Positions 10,568-20,538 are shown, counted from the first letter of the stretch. The stretch: 35,025 bases of DNA from Candidatus Moranbacteria bacterium CG10_big_fil_rev_8_21_14_0_10_35_21 (GCA_002773095.1 PFCG01000030.1:1-35025); one strand, 5' to 3'. Numbers and translations: made by a program. The notes: a model not told the origin generated them from the sequence alone.

Positions 10568-11245
10568 ATGGGACACAAAGTTAATCCGGTAGGTCTAAGA
10601 ATTGGAATAACCAATACCTGGAGATCTCGTTGGATAAGTAAAAAAGAATATCAAGAAAATCTAAAGCAGGATATAAAAGTTCGTTTTTTAGTGATGGAAA
10701 AATGGAAAAGCGCAGCTATTGCCGATGTGGAAATTGAAAGATCTCCGGCCATGATTAATATTATTATAAAAACTGCTCGCCCTGGAGTTTTAATAGGACG
10801 AGGAGGTAGTGGTATTGAAGACATACAAAAATTTATTAAAAGTAATATTTTTAAGAATAAAAAGATTGTTTTAAAAATTGAAGTGCAAGAAGTAAAAAAA
10901 TTTGAAGAACATGCAATGTTAATTGCTCAAAATATTGCTGAACAATTAGAAAAAAGAATGCCCTTTAGAAGAATATTGAAGTCTTCCTTGGATCGAGTGG
11001 TTAAAAATAGTGCTATTAAAGGAATTAAAATTCAATTGGCTGGAAGATTGGGTGGCGCAGAAATGTCTCGATTAGAATGGGCAGCCAAGGGGACTCTTCC
11101 TCTTCATACATTAAGAGCTAATATTGATTTTGCTAAAGCGACGGCCTTTACTACCTATGGAACACTAGGTGTAAAAGTTTGGTTATATAAAGGGGAAGTT
11201 TTTGATAAAAATAATTCAGAAAAAGTAAATAATAATAAAGAATAA
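10568..11245 (+). CDS. rpsC: 30S ribosomal protein uS3
   Basis: MGHKVNPVGLRIGITNTWRSRW; KH-domain GRGG. Confidence 0.97.
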   Translation: MGHKVNPVGLRIGITNTWRSRWISKKEYQENLKQDIKVRFLVMEKWKSAAIADVEIERSPAMINIIIKTARPGVLIGRGGSGIEDIQKFIKSNIFKNKKIVLKIEVQEVKKFEEHAMLIAQNIAEQLEKRMPFRRILKSSLDRVVKNSAIKGIKIQLAGRLGGAEMSRLEWAAKGTLPLHTLRANIDFAKATAFTTYGTLGVKVWLYKGEVFDKNNSEKVNNNKE

Positions 11246-11274
11246 GAACTAACGACTGAAAAATCATTATGTTG

Positions 11275-11685
11275 ATGCCGAAAAAAGTAAAACATAGAAA
11301 GCTTCAAAGAGGAGGCAAAATCAGAGGAACAGCTCAGCGCGGGAGTTCTATTAGTTTTGGTGCTTATGGATTAAAAGCTTTGGAATCTAATTTGATTTCT
11401 GCCAGACAAATCGAAGCTGCTCGAAGGGCTATGACACGGTATATCCAAAGAGGAGGTAAAATTTGGATAAGAATATTTCCTGATAAACCAATGACTAAAA
11501 AAGGAGACGAAACTCCTATGGGAAAAGGAAAAGGAGCTGTAGATCATTTTGTTTCAGTGGTGAAGGCTGGAAAAATTTTATTTGAAATGGATGGAGTGAA
11601 AGAATCAGCAGCGCGCGAAGCCATGAATCTGGCGGCTTATAAATTGAATGTTAAGACGAAGTTTATATCTAAGGAAAAAGAATAA
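11275..11685 (+). CDS. rplP: 50S ribosomal protein uL16
   Basis: [26 protein letters not shown] at 11275 favoured over 11269. Confidence 0.96.
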   Translation: MPKKVKHRKLQRGGKIRGTAQRGSSISFGAYGLKALESNLISARQIEAARRAMTRYIQRGGKIWIRIFPDKPMTKKGDETPMGKGKGAVDHFVSVVKAGKILFEMDGVKESAAREAMNLAAYKLNVKTKFISKEKE

Positions 11686-11689
11686 TTAT

Positions 11690-11872
11690 ATGAAAATCAA
11701 GGAATTAAGAGAAAAGAATAGTGGAGAATTAAATAGAATTCTGGTTGAAAAAAAAGAAATAATCAGGAAGATTCGTTTTGATATTGCTTCCAAGCAAGTT
11801 AAAAATACTAAAGATTTAGGTAAGGCTAAAAAAGATATTGCTAGAATTTTGACTATAATTAAAGAAAGTTAA
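11690..11872 (+). CDS. rpmC: 50S ribosomal protein uL29
   Basis: MKIKELREKNSGELNRILVEKKE; start trimmed from 11648. Confidence 0.93.
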   Translation: MKIKELREKNSGELNRILVEKKEIIRKIRFDIASKQVKNTKDLGKAKKDIARILTIIKES

Positions 11873-11877
11873 AAACT

Positions 11878-12162
11878 ATGACAAGCCAATCATCTAAAAA
11901 TAAAATAATTGTAAGAAAAAGAGGAAAAGTTGTGAGCGATAAAGCTGATAAAACTGTTGTAGTTTCCATAGATAGCTTCAAGACCCATCCTATGTATAAG
12001 AAAAAATATAAAGTAACGAAAAAATACAAAGCTCATGATCCAGAAAATCGTTTTAAGATGGGAGATTTAGTAGAAATAATTCCTTGTCGCCCGATGAGTA
12101 GAGATAAGAGACACAAAGTGATTTATCCCAGCACCCAAAATAATCAGAAAATAGAGAATTAA
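11878..12162 (+). CDS. rpsQ: 30S ribosomal protein uS17
   Basis: RGKVVSDKADKTVVVSIDSFKTHPMYKK. Confidence 0.95.
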   Translation: MTSQSSKNKIIVRKRGKVVSDKADKTVVVSIDSFKTHPMYKKKYKVTKKYKAHDPENRFKMGDLVEIIPCRPMSRDKRHKVIYPSTQNNQKIEN

Positions 12163-12213
12163 AATCACCTCAATCCCAGGCATAAGCCAGTGGATGCGGG
12201 GTTTACGAAAAAT

Positions 12214-12579
12214 ATGATTCAAGCAGAAACAAAATTAAAAATAGCTGACAATACTGGTGCTAAAATCATCAAGTGTTTTAAGGTATTAGGCGGAACCAGG
12301 AAAAGATATGCTCAAATTGGTGATATTGTGGTGGCCTCAGTTAAAGTGGCTGAACCCAGAGGTATGGTAAAAAAGGGAGATAAAGTGAGAGCGGTGATTG
12401 TTAGACAAAGAAAAGAATTGAAAAGAAAAGACGGATCCCTAATTAGATTTGATGAGAATGCAGCTGTGATTTTAGAAGGAAAAGAGCCAAAGGGGACTAG
12501 AATTTTTGGTCCCATTGCTAGAGAAATACGGGAAAAGGGTTATGCTAAGATAATTTCTTTGGCTCCTGAAGTTTTATAG
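12214..12579 (+). CDS. rplN: 50S ribosomal protein uL14
   Basis: [27 protein letters not shown]; start trimmed from 12190. Confidence 0.96.
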   Translation: MIQAETKLKIADNTGAKIIKCFKVLGGTRKRYAQIGDIVVASVKVAEPRGMVKKGDKVRAVIVRQRKELKRKDGSLIRFDENAAVILEGKEPKGTRIFGPIAREIREKGYAKIISLAPEVL

Positions 12580-12624
12580 AAAGTTTTAGATTTAAGATTT
12601 TAAATAGAAAAGTAATAAGCATAT

Positions 12625-12930
12625 ATGAAAATAAAGAAAGGCGATCAAGTAAAAATGTTGGCAGGAAAAGACCGCGGTAAAATCGGTAAGGTACTTACTA
12701 TTTTTCCAGTTGAAGAAAAATTGACAGTAGAAGGTTTGAATTTAATGAAAAAGCATGTTCGTCCGAAAAAAGAAGGCGAAAAAGGACAAATAGTAGAAAT
12801 TCCAAGAAGAGTGGATAGTTCCAATGTTATGGTAGTCTGCCCAAAATGCGGAAAAAATTCTCGCATCGGACTGAGGCAATCCAAAAGTGGAAAACTGAGA
12901 ATTTGCAAAAAGTGTCAAACAGAGCTATAA
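12625..12930 (+). CDS. rplX: 50S ribosomal protein uL24 with C-terminal C4 motif
   Basis: MKIKKGDQVKMLAGKDRGKIGKV ... CPKCGKNSRIG...CKKC. Confidence 0.95.
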   Translation: MKIKKGDQVKMLAGKDRGKIGKVLTIFPVEEKLTVEGLNLMKKHVRPKKEGEKGQIVEIPRRVDSSNVMVVCPKCGKNSRIGLRQSKSGKLRICKKCQTEL

Positions 12931-12946
12931 AGCGTTAATCAAGTAT

Positions 12947-13486
12947 ATGACAAAAATTAAGCAACAATATAATAAGGAAGTTGTTCCAAACATGAAAAAG
13001 AAGTTTGGGTTTAAAAATGACTTAGAAGTGCCACGAATTGAAAAGGTGGTAATTAATAGTGGAGTTGGAAGATTTATTAAAGATGCCAATTTGGTTAAAG
13101 AAATATTTGATTCTATCCAAAGCATCGTTGGACAAAAACCAGTTATGACTAAAGCTAAAACTTCCATTGTCGGGTTTAAAACTCGAGAGGGATTAGAAAT
13201 CGGAATTAAGGCTACTTTGAGAGGGAAAAGAATGTGGGATTTTTTGGATCGCTTAATTAATTCAGCTATACCTCGGGTAAGGGATTTTCAGGGGATTAAT
13301 CAATCTTCCATTGATGCAAGCGGGAATTTGAACATTGGAATTAAAGAACATATGATTTTTCCGGAAATTATAGCCGAAAATGTAAAAAGTGTTTTTAGCC
13401 TTCAAGTTATAGTGGTTACGACGGCTAAAAGCAGAGAAGAGGGAAAAGAATTATTTAAATTATTAAAATTGCCAATTAAGGAATAA
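12947..13486 (+). CDS. rplE: 50S ribosomal protein uL5
   Basis: Central L5 motif [33 protein letters not shown]. Confidence 0.96.
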   Translation: MTKIKQQYNKEVVPNMKKKFGFKNDLEVPRIEKVVINSGVGRFIKDANLVKEIFDSIQSIVGQKPVMTKAKTSIVGFKTREGLEIGIKATLRGKRMWDFLDRLINSAIPRVRDFQGINQSSIDASGNLNIGIKEHMIFPEIIAENVKSVFSLQVIVVTTAKSREEGKELFKLLKLPIKE

Positions 13487-13493
13487 TAAAAAT

Positions 13494-13679
13494 ATGGCTA
13501 AAAAATCTGTTGAGGCGCGAGCCAGAAAAAAACCTAAATTTTCTACCCGAATTGTTCGGAGATGTTGGAAATGCGGAAGAAAACACGGGTATATGCGTCA
13601 GTTTGATATTTGTCGAATTTGTTTTAGAGAGCTGGCTAGTACCGGACAAATTCCCGGAGTTAAAAAATCTAGTTGGTAA
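13494..13679 (+). CDS. rpsZ: 30S ribosomal protein uS14, zinc type
   Basis: [25 protein letters not shown]. Confidence 0.95.
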   Translation: MAKKSVEARARKKPKFSTRIVRRCWKCGRKHGYMRQFDICRICFRELASTGQIPGVKKSSW

Positions 13680-13704
13680 TAAATAATCTCATAGTAAGAA
13701 CATT

Positions 13705-14112
13705 ATGTTAGATCCAATTGCAGACATGTTATCCAGAATAAGAAACGCCCAGATGGCTGGTAAGAGCGAGGTATTTTTCCGTGCGTCAAAAATAAAAATG
13801 GCGGTGTCTAATATTTTGGAGCAAGAAGGTTTCATTGAAGCAGCTTCTCAGGAAAAAAATAATGACAACAAGGAAACTATACGGGTAGTGTTAAAATATA
13901 ATAAGGTTTCCAATACGGAAAAAATGCCAGCTATCAGAGAAATTAAAAGAATTAGTCGAGAAGGAAATAGAGTTTATATTAAAAAACAAGACATTAGAAA
14001 AATAAAAAATGATTTTGGTATTGCAATTATTTCAACTTCACGAGGCGTAATGACAGGAGAGGGTGCTAAGAAAAATGGCTTGGGAGGAGAATATATTTGC
14101 GAAGTCTGGTAG
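13705..14112 (+). CDS. rpsH: 30S ribosomal protein uS8
   Basis: DPIADMLSRIRNAQMAGKSEV ... ISTSRGVMTGEGAKKNGLGGEYICEVW. Confidence 0.96.
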   Translation: MLDPIADMLSRIRNAQMAGKSEVFFRASKIKMAVSNILEQEGFIEAASQEKNNDNKETIRVVLKYNKVSNTEKMPAIREIKRISREGNRVYIKKQDIRKIKNDFGIAIISTSRGVMTGEGAKKNGLGGEYICEVW

Positions 14113-14235
14113 TAAAAAAAATAAAAAGTCAAAAAATATGTATTCGCTAACGCTCATATTAATTAATAGAAAGAGTGCGTGGAGACACAAAAATTTTAAG
14201 AGTTGATATTAGAGTTTTTAAATTATATTATTTAT

Positions 14236-14781
14236 ATGTCGAGAATAGGAAAAAAACCCATAAAAATTGAAGAAGGCGTTGAAGCCAAGATAGATAAAAA
14301 TCATTTGGAGATAAAAAGCTCCAAGGGTGCTTTGCAGTTGACGATTAATCGAGAAATCAAGATAGAAATAAAAGAAAATGAAATAATCGTCTCACCTAGC
14401 AGAAAATCTAAGCAATCTCCAGCTATTTGGGGGCTTACTCGCTCATTAATCAGCAATATGGTTAAAGGAGTTAAAGAAGGTTATCAGAAAAAATTAGAAT
14501 TACAAGGAGTTGGATTCAGAATGGCAGTTCAAGGAAAAAAAATTAATATGGCTTTAGGGTTTTCTCATCCAGTAGTGGTGGATATTCCAGATGGATTAGA
14601 AGCTAAGATTGAGGAAAATATTTTAACCATTTCCGGAATAGATAAACAGCTAGTAGGACAATTTGCAGCCAATATCAGGGCGCTTAAGGAGGTAGAGCCA
14701 TACAAAGGGAAAGGTTTTAGATATGTAGGAGAACATGTCCGTAAGAAAGCAGGAAAGAAAGCAGCTGCCACAACTAAATAA
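14236..14781 (+). CDS. rplF: 50S ribosomal protein uL6
   Basis: MSRIGKKPIKIEEGV...EPYKGKGFRYVGEHVRKKAGKK; start trimmed from 14203. Confidence 0.96.
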   Translation: MSRIGKKPIKIEEGVEAKIDKNHLEIKSSKGALQLTINREIKIEIKENEIIVSPSRKSKQSPAIWGLTRSLISNMVKGVKEGYQKKLELQGVGFRMAVQGKKINMALGFSHPVVVDIPDGLEAKIEENILTISGIDKQLVGQFAANIRALKEVEPYKGKGFRYVGEHVRKKAGKKAAATTK

Positions 14782-14805
14782 AAAAGCTTAATTTATTTCA
14801 ATAAA

Positions 14806-15153
14806 ATGGAAAAGAATAGTCGAAACAATTTAAGACAAATGAGAAAAAAGAGAGTTTCAATCAAAAACAGAGGAACTGCTCAAAGACCTCGGCTTTCAGT
14901 TTTTCGCAGTTTGAAAAATATTTGGGTTCAAGTCATTAATGATGAAAAAGGCGTGACTTTGTTTTCAACTAATTTAAAAGTTATAAAAGGTAAAAATGAT
15001 TTAAAGAGTGCTCGATTGCTAGGGAAATTAGTAGCTGAAAAATGTTTAGAAAAAAATATTAAAGCAGTAGTTTTTGATCGTTCTGGATATAAATATCATG
15101 GAAAAATTAAGGAGTTGGCCGAAGGAGCGCGCGAAGGAAAGTTAACGTTATAA
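14806..15153 (+). CDS. rplR: 50S ribosomal protein uL18
   Basis: RPRLSVFRSLKNIWVQVINDEKGVTL...FDRSGYKYHGKIKELAEGAREG. Confidence 0.96.
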   Translation: MEKNSRNNLRQMRKKRVSIKNRGTAQRPRLSVFRSLKNIWVQVINDEKGVTLFSTNLKVIKGKNDLKSARLLGKLVAEKCLEKNIKAVVFDRSGYKYHGKIKELAEGAREGKLTL

Positions 15154-15170
15154 ATCTATAAGTAATATAT

Positions 15171-15680
15171 ATGGCAAAAGGCGGAAAAAATTTTAGAGGT
15201 AAAAGGGAAAAGCCCGAATACGATCAAAAACTTTTGGATTTGGCCAGAGTAACCCGAGTGGTGAGGGGAGGAAGACGTTTTCGTTTTAGAGCTACTGTGG
15301 TGATTGGTAATCGCAAAGGACGAGTAGGTGTGGGAGTCGGCAAAGGAGCAGATGTCTCTGATTCTATAAAAAAAGCTTTTGAAAATGGAAAAAAGAATTT
15401 AATTTCTATTGATGTTAATAATCATACTATTTTACACGATGTTCGACATAAAAAAGGAAGTGCCAAGATAATTCTTAAACCAGCTCCAAAAGGAACCGGA
15501 ATTATTGCTGGTGGACCTATCAGAGTAGTAGCGGAACTTGGCGGTATAAAGGATATAGTAACCAAATCATTAGGAACTTCCAATAAGTTGAATGTGGCTC
15601 GCGCTGCTATTGAAGCTCTTGATTCTTTGCGCAAAACTCGTCCAAGAAAAAATCAGAAATTTTTTAAAGAAAATAAATAA
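15171..15680 (+). CDS. rpsE: 30S ribosomal protein uS5
   Basis: RVVRGGRRFRFRATVVIGNRKGRVGVGVGKGADV. Confidence 0.97.
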   Translation: MAKGGKNFRGKREKPEYDQKLLDLARVTRVVRGGRRFRFRATVVIGNRKGRVGVGVGKGADVSDSIKKAFENGKKNLISIDVNNHTILHDVRHKKGSAKIILKPAPKGTGIIAGGPIRVVAELGGIKDIVTKSLGTSNKLNVARAAIEALDSLRKTRPRKNQKFFKENK

Positions 15681-15685
15681 AAATT

Positions 15686-16126
15686 ATGCAGATTAATACA
15701 CTGAAAATTAAATATCCTAAGAAGAAAAGAAAAACCATCGGCCGTGGAGGAAAGAAGGGAACTTATTCTGGTCGTGGAAGTAAGGGGCAAAAAGCCAGAA
15801 GTGGGTCAGCCATTAATCCTCTTTTTGAAGGAGGACGCTCTTCCTTAATTGATCATCTTAAAAAAGTGCGCGGATTTAAATCGCGTAATAAAAAATTTGT
15901 GGAAGTTCAAGTGTCTCAACTAGGAAAGTTATTCAAAGACAAGGAAGCAGTAGATGTTAAATCTTTAAAGAAAGCCGGACTTTCTCCCAAAAGGCTGGAT
16001 GGTAGGAAAATTAAAATTATTGGCAGAGAAGAAATAAAAAAAGGCTTAACCATTGGAAAAGATATTCTATTTTCAAAAAAATCCAAGGAAACCATCGAAA
16101 AAGCCGGTGGCAAGATGGGTGTCTAA
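15686..16126 (+). CDS. rplO: 50S ribosomal protein uL15
   Basis: RKTIGRGGKKGTYSGRGSKGQKARSG. Confidence 0.95.
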   Translation: MQINTLKIKYPKKKRKTIGRGGKKGTYSGRGSKGQKARSGSAINPLFEGGRSSLIDHLKKVRGFKSRNKKFVEVQVSQLGKLFKDKEAVDVKSLKKAGLSPKRLDGRKIKIIGREEIKKGLTIGKDILFSKKSKETIEKAGGKMGV

Positions 16127-16141
16127 AAATTGGCTAAGAGC

Positions 16142-16170
16142 TTCTTGGTTATCATTTCTTGAGCTATAAT
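16142..16170 (+). promoter_or_regulatory. Predicted promoter upstream of secY
   Basis: Perfect TATAAT at 16165-16170 with TTCTTG 17 nt upstream. Confidence 0.45.
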
Positions 16171-16197
16171 AAAGATAATTAAGGACAAACCAATCAG

Positions 16198-17469
16198 ATG
16201 TTTGAAAAAATTTTACAAATCTTCAGGATAAAAGAACTACGGAATAAAATATTTTTTATTCTGGTTCTTTTGATAATTTTTCGTTTGGCTGCCAATATTC
16301 CAGTTCCTGGAGTGGATCAGGAACAATTGAAGAATTTTTTTCAAGGCAACCAGCTTTTTGGACTTTTAAATCTTTTTTCTGGGGGAGGGCTAAGTAGCAT
16401 CTCTATTATGCTTCTAGGAGTAGGTCCATATATTACTGCTTCTATTATTATGCAACTTTTAACTATGATTGTTCCAAGACTGGAGCAAATCTATAAAGAA
16501 GAAGGAGAAGCTGGGAGACAAAAATTTAATCAATGGACTCGTTGGGCCACAGTTCCTTTGGCTGCTATGCAAACTTTTGCTATGATTTCTCTCTTACGGT
16601 CTCAACAAATTTTGGGTGAGTTAACTCGTTTTGATATGGCTTCTATCGTGGTGGTATCGGTAGCTGGAACTATTTTTTTGATGTGGTTGGGAGAGTTAAT
16701 CACGGAGAAAAAAATCGGCAATGGAGTTTCTTTGATTATCTTTGCTGGAATTGTGGCTGGGATACCTTCAGTTGTTTCTCGAATTATATCTACTTGGGAT
16801 TCCTCTCAATTTTTTACTTATCTGTTTCTTCTAATTGCGACTGTTATTGCAGTGGCTGGCGTGGTGATGGTTACTGAAGGCCAGAGAAATATTCCAGTGT
16901 CCTATGCTAAAAGAATTAGGGGTAATAGGATGTATGGCGGGACATCTTCTCATCTGCCATTGCGAGTCAATCAAGCGGGAGTAATTCCGATAATTTTTGC
17001 TATGTCTATTATGCTTTTCCCTGGAATGATTGCTAATTTTTTGGCTAATTCTTCCCAAGCCACAGTCGCTTCTATTGCTAGATTTGTGGGGAACATTTTT
17101 CAAAATCAACTCTTTTATGGATCAGCCTATTTTATTTTGGTGGTAGCGTTTACTTACTTTTATACGGCTGTGGTTTTTGATCCGAATAAAATTTCCGAAA
17201 GTCTGCAAAAACAAGGAGGTTATGTTCCAGGTATTCGGCCGGGAAAAAATACAGCGGAATATTTGTATGCCATAATGAATCGAGTGACTTTGTCAGGAGC
17301 TATTTTCTTGGGTTTAATCGCGGTTTTGCCTTTTATTATTCAAGCTTTTACTAATATTAATTCAATCAGCGTAGGCGGAACCGGGTTGTTAATTGTGGTT
17401 TCGGTAGTCATTGAAACTATTAAACAGATTGAAGGTCAGCTGGTTATGAGAGACTATGAAGGATTTTAA
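16198..17469 (+). CDS. secY: Protein translocase subunit SecY
   Basis: RIKELRNKIFFILVLLIIFRLAANIPVPGVD; multiple TM segments; ends with GQLVMRDYEGF. Confidence 0.97.
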   Translation: MFEKILQIFRIKELRNKIFFILVLLIIFRLAANIPVPGVDQEQLKNFFQGNQLFGLLNLFSGGGLSSISIMLLGVGPYITASIIMQLLTMIVPRLEQIYKEEGEAGRQKFNQWTRWATVPLAAMQTFAMISLLRSQQILGELTRFDMASIVVVSVAGTIFLMWLGELITEKKIGNGVSLIIFAGIVAGIPSVVSRIISTWDSSQFFTYLFLLIATVIAVAGVVMVTEGQRNIPVSYAKRIRGNRMYGGTSSHLPLRVNQAGVIPIIFAMSIMLFPGMIANFLANSSQATVASIARFVGNIFQNQLFYGSAYFILVVAFTYFYTAVVFDPNKISESLQKQGGYVPGIRPGKNTAEYLYAIMNRVTLSGAIFLGLIAVLPFIIQAFTNINSISVGGTGLLIVVSVVIETIKQIEGQLVMRDYEGF

Positions 17470-18121
17470 TCAGCCAAAAAATTTAATCATTCTTGGATCT
17501 CAAGGGGCGGGAAAAGGAACCCAAGCTAAGCTTTTAGCAGAAAAATTTGGGTTAGTTCATTTAGAAATGGGAGAAATTTTACGTAGAACCATAAAATCTC
17601 AGAGTGTTTTAGGCAAAAAATTAGAAAAAATAGTTTATCAAAAGAAAGAATTGGTTCCAGACAAAATGATTATTCGGATTCTTTCTCAAGAAATTAAACA
17701 AGTTTCTTTCAAAAAAGGTTTAATTTTAGACGGTTTTCCCAGAACGGTTGAGCAAACAGAGGAAGGAGAAAGAGTCTTTCAAAAAAATAAAAGAAGCATT
17801 GATAAAGTAATTTATATTCGGCTTTTAGAAAAGGAATCTTTACGGAGAATAGCTAAGCGATTTAATTGTTCCAGTTGTCAAAAAAGTTTGATTCTAGGGC
17901 GGGATATAAAAAAGGCAGAAAGTGCTTGTCCATTTTGCGGAGGCTCTTCGGAAAAAAGAATAGATGATACTCCATCTGGCGCTCGGAAAAGAATAAAAAT
18001 ATTTAAGAAGGAAACGTTACCAGTCATTGACTATTTTCGTCGAAATAAAATATTAGTAGAGGTTAATGGAAAAGGAAGTATTCAAGAAATTTTCCAAAGA
18101 ATTATAAAAAAAATCAAGTAA
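17456..18121 (+). CDS. adk: Adenylate kinase with zinc lid
   Basis: LGSQGAGKGTQAKLLAEKFG P-loop; CSSCQK...CPFC lid; overlaps secY by 14 nt. Confidence 0.95.
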   Translation: MKDFNQPKNLIILGSQGAGKGTQAKLLAEKFGLVHLEMGEILRRTIKSQSVLGKKLEKIVYQKKELVPDKMIIRILSQEIKQVSFKKGLILDGFPRTVEQTEEGERVFQKNKRSIDKVIYIRLLEKESLRRIAKRFNCSSCQKSLILGRDIKKAESACPFCGGSSEKRIDDTPSGARKRIKIFKKETLPVIDYFRRNKILVEVNGKGSIQEIFQRIIKKIK

Positions 18122-18122
18122 T

Positions 18123-18881
18123 ATGTCTACTGAAAATAACAAAATTAAAATAATGCGTGTAGCCGGAAGAAAGCTAGCGGAGATTATGCAGGAATTGGAG
18201 GAAGAAATACGAGTAGGCTTAAACACGTTGGAATTAGACAAGCTTGCTGAGAAGCTTGTTTTTTCTTCAGGTGGAACGCCAGCTTTTAAAAATTTCGGCC
18301 AAGAAAATCCTTATCCGGCAACTATTTGTGCTTCCATCAATTCAGAAATTGTTCATGGTATTCCTCGGCAAGATAAAATAATTAAAAACGGCGATCTTCT
18401 AAAAATTGATGTTGGGATGAAATACAAAGGTTTTTATGCGGATATGGCTCGTTCATTTATTATCGGACAAGCTAGCCCAGAGGCCAAAAAATTAATGGAA
18501 GTTACCCAACAGTCTTTTTGGGAGGGGATTGAAAATTTGAAAGCCGGAAGGATGCTCAGTGATTATTCTCGGGTGGTTCAAAAATATGTGGAAGATAATG
18601 GCTTTTCGGTGGTTAGAAATCTAGTGGGTCATGGCATTGGAAAGGCCCTTCACGAAGATCCGCAAATTCCCAATTATTTCAACAAAAAATATCCTGATTT
18701 GAAATTAAAAGAAGGGATGACTTTGGCATTTGAACCGATGGTGAACGCTGGGAAATTTGGAACGGTTTTGGATACTAACGATGGATGGACTTTTCGCACT
18801 AAGGATGGAAGTTTATCAGCGCATTATGAAAATACGGTTTTAATTACCAAAGACGGAACAGAAGTTCTTACTAAAATTTAG
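18123..18881 (+). CDS. map: Methionine aminopeptidase type I
   Basis: SINSEIVHGIPRQDKIIKNGDLLKIDVGMKYKGFYADMARSF ... GHGIGKALHEDPQIPNY. Confidence 0.96.
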   Translation: MSTENNKIKIMRVAGRKLAEIMQELEEEIRVGLNTLELDKLAEKLVFSSGGTPAFKNFGQENPYPATICASINSEIVHGIPRQDKIIKNGDLLKIDVGMKYKGFYADMARSFIIGQASPEAKKLMEVTQQSFWEGIENLKAGRMLSDYSRVVQKYVEDNGFSVVRNLVGHGIGKALHEDPQIPNYFNKKYPDLKLKEGMTLAFEPMVNAGKFGTVLDTNDGWTFRTKDGSLSAHYENTVLITKDGTEVLTKI

Positions 18882-18892
18882 AAAATAAAAAA

Positions 18893-18940
18893 TCCCCCTT
18901 GGATAAATTAAGTCATATTAAACTTAATCATCCAAGAGGG
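18893..18940. terminator. Terminator-like hairpin between convergent map and small minus-strand ORF
   Basis: CCCTTGGAT...TTAAGT / ACTTAATCATCCAAGAGGG inverted repeat. Confidence 0.6.
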
Positions 18941-18954
18941 AATCTCAGAGGCTA

Positions 18955-19149
18955 TTAATTTATAAAATGATATCGTTGCCTCTTTAAAATCTTTCTTGTT
19001 TTTTTTAGTCTCATTTGGGCAATGATTTGCCCGATGAAACAATTTGAAACATTATTTTTTACTTTATCAAAATCAAACTTAATCTCTGCTATACTAGCAA
19101 CCAGTAAAACAACAGATAGAAATGCGATCCAAAGCAATAATTCAAACAT
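18955..19149 (-). CDS. Small membrane-anchored hypothetical protein (64 aa)
   Basis: N-terminal TM segment (LLLWIAFLSVVLLVASI); strong SD ATGGAGGATAAATATG directly upstream on the minus strand. Confidence 0.55.
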   Translation of the reverse strand: MFELLLWIAFLSVVLLVASIAEIKFDFDKVKNNVSNCFIGQIIAQMRLKKTRKILKRQRYHFIN

Positions 19150-19226
19150 ATTTATCCTCCATATATTAATTTTTTAAAAAACATGCAAACACTACCAATA
19201 TACTATTTTATCATAAAAAAACCTTT

Positions 19227-19652
19227 ATGTCAATACCTAGTCAAAATTCGGCTGAAATAAGCCACGTTCTGGGGGTAGATTTTGGACAAGCCAAGATCGG
19301 CTTAGCTTTGGCCGATATGGAGACCAAAATCGCTTTTGCCCATAAAACTCTGGAAAATAAAGCTAATATTTTCCAAAAGCTATCAGAAATTGTGCAGAAT
19401 AAAAAAGTGGAGAAAATAATCGTGGGTATGCCTATCCATAAAGCTTCTGATGATACAGCCAAGACGGTGCGTGAGTTTATTCATAAACTAAAAGAAGAAA
19501 TAAAAATTCCAGTAGAATTGCAAAATGAAATGTTCACTACTAAAATGGCGGAAGAAAATCTTAAAGAATCTGGAGCAAAAAAGATTAAAAATTTTGATGA
19601 TCAAGAAGCGGCTCGGATAATCTTACAAAGTTGGTTAGAAGAAAATTATTAA
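19227..19652 (+). CDS. ruvX: Putative pre-16S rRNA nuclease / RuvX-YqgF family
   Basis: VLGVDFGQAKIGLALAD ... VGMPIH. Confidence 0.9.
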   Translation: MSIPSQNSAEISHVLGVDFGQAKIGLALADMETKIAFAHKTLENKANIFQKLSEIVQNKKVEKIIVGMPIHKASDDTAKTVREFIHKLKEEIKIPVELQNEMFTTKMAEENLKESGAKKIKNFDDQEAARIILQSWLEENY

Positions 19653-19673
19653 ATCTTCCCCAGTCAAATTGTG

Positions 19674-19682
19674 TGGTATAAT
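19674..19682 (+). promoter_or_regulatory. Extended -10 promoter (TGGTATAAT) upstream of GT2 gene
   Basis: tgtggtataataaag; same extended -10 type as at 22256 and 26789. Confidence 0.5.
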
Positions 19683-19710
19683 AAAGTTAACTAAATATTA
19701 AGTTAAACAA

Positions 19711-20469
19711 ATGGAAACCAGTCCATATCTTTCAGTTATCATCCCTTCCTATAAAGAAGGTCAGCGTATTGGGCGCAATCTCTTGCAAATTGAAGAATAT
19801 TTAAGCTCCAAAAATTATACCTATGAAGTTTTGGTGGTAGTGGACGGCTCACCAGATAATACGGCTGAAGTGGCACGCAGTTTTTCGGATAAAGTGAAAA
19901 ATTTGCGGGTAATTGATAACCCGGAAAATCACGGCAAAGGCTATGTGGTTCGCCAAGGACTTTTGGAATCTCACGGAGAATATCGTCTTTTTTTGGATGC
20001 CGACGGTTCCACTTCCATAAATCATCTGGATTCATTTTTTCCGGAATTTAAAAATGGTTTTGACGTGGTTCTTGGATCGCGGGATATTCAAGGCGCCTAT
20101 GTTCAAGTTCATCAGCCGAAATATCGGGAAGTTATGGGAGATATGGGCAATTGGTTGATTAGAATTGTTTTGGGGCTGTGGATTTTTCCAGATACGCAAT
20201 GCGGTTTCAAAATGCTGAACGCACGAGCGGCTCAAGCAGTAGCTAGTAGGATGGTAGTGGATCGTTTCGGTTTTGATTTTGAGTTGATAATTTTGGCTAA
20301 AAAATTAGGTTTTAAAATTAAACAAATGCCGGTGAGATGGTTGAATGAAGAAGGCTCTACGGTGAGCGGGCTCACCGGACCGAATGGATTCATTCAAGTG
20401 ATAGTAGATTTATTCAAAACCAAAGGCAGATTAATTACCGGAAAATATAATATTCACCCAGTTAAATAA
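19711..20469 (+). CDS. GT2 family glycosyltransferase (DPM/DPG-synthase-like)
   Basis: LSVIIPSYKEGQRIGRNLLQIEEYL...VVDGSPDNTAEVA...FLDADGSTS. Confidence 0.93.
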   Translation: METSPYLSVIIPSYKEGQRIGRNLLQIEEYLSSKNYTYEVLVVVDGSPDNTAEVARSFSDKVKNLRVIDNPENHGKGYVVRQGLLESHGEYRLFLDADGSTSINHLDSFFPEFKNGFDVVLGSRDIQGAYVQVHQPKYREVMGDMGNWLIRIVLGLWIFPDTQCGFKMLNARAAQAVASRMVVDRFGFDFELIILAKKLGFKIKQMPVRWLNEEGSTVSGLTGPNGFIQVIVDLFKTKGRLITGKYNIHPVK

Positions 20470-20512
20470 TTTCGCTTTACGAAATTATGCCTAGGGCGTA
20501 TTTAACAGGGTA
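20455..20512. repeat. Palindromic repeat family A, copy 1 (contains the GT2 stop codon)
   Basis: ACCCAGTTAAATA (20456-20468) / TATTTAACAGGGT (20499-20511). Confidence 0.75.
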
Positions 20513-20538
20513 AAGAAAAAAGATTAAAATAAAAAACC

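Noticed and set aside
2905-13167. Many minus-strand ORFs of 60-135 aa opposite fusA, tuf and ribosomal genes (e.g. 2905-3276, 5717-6085, 12645-12908)
   Set aside because: Antisense to highly conserved genes, with compositions typical of reverse-frame translation; no recognisable motifs.
19739-20235. Minus-strand ORFs opposite the GT2 gene
   Set aside because: Antisense shadows with no recognisable domain.
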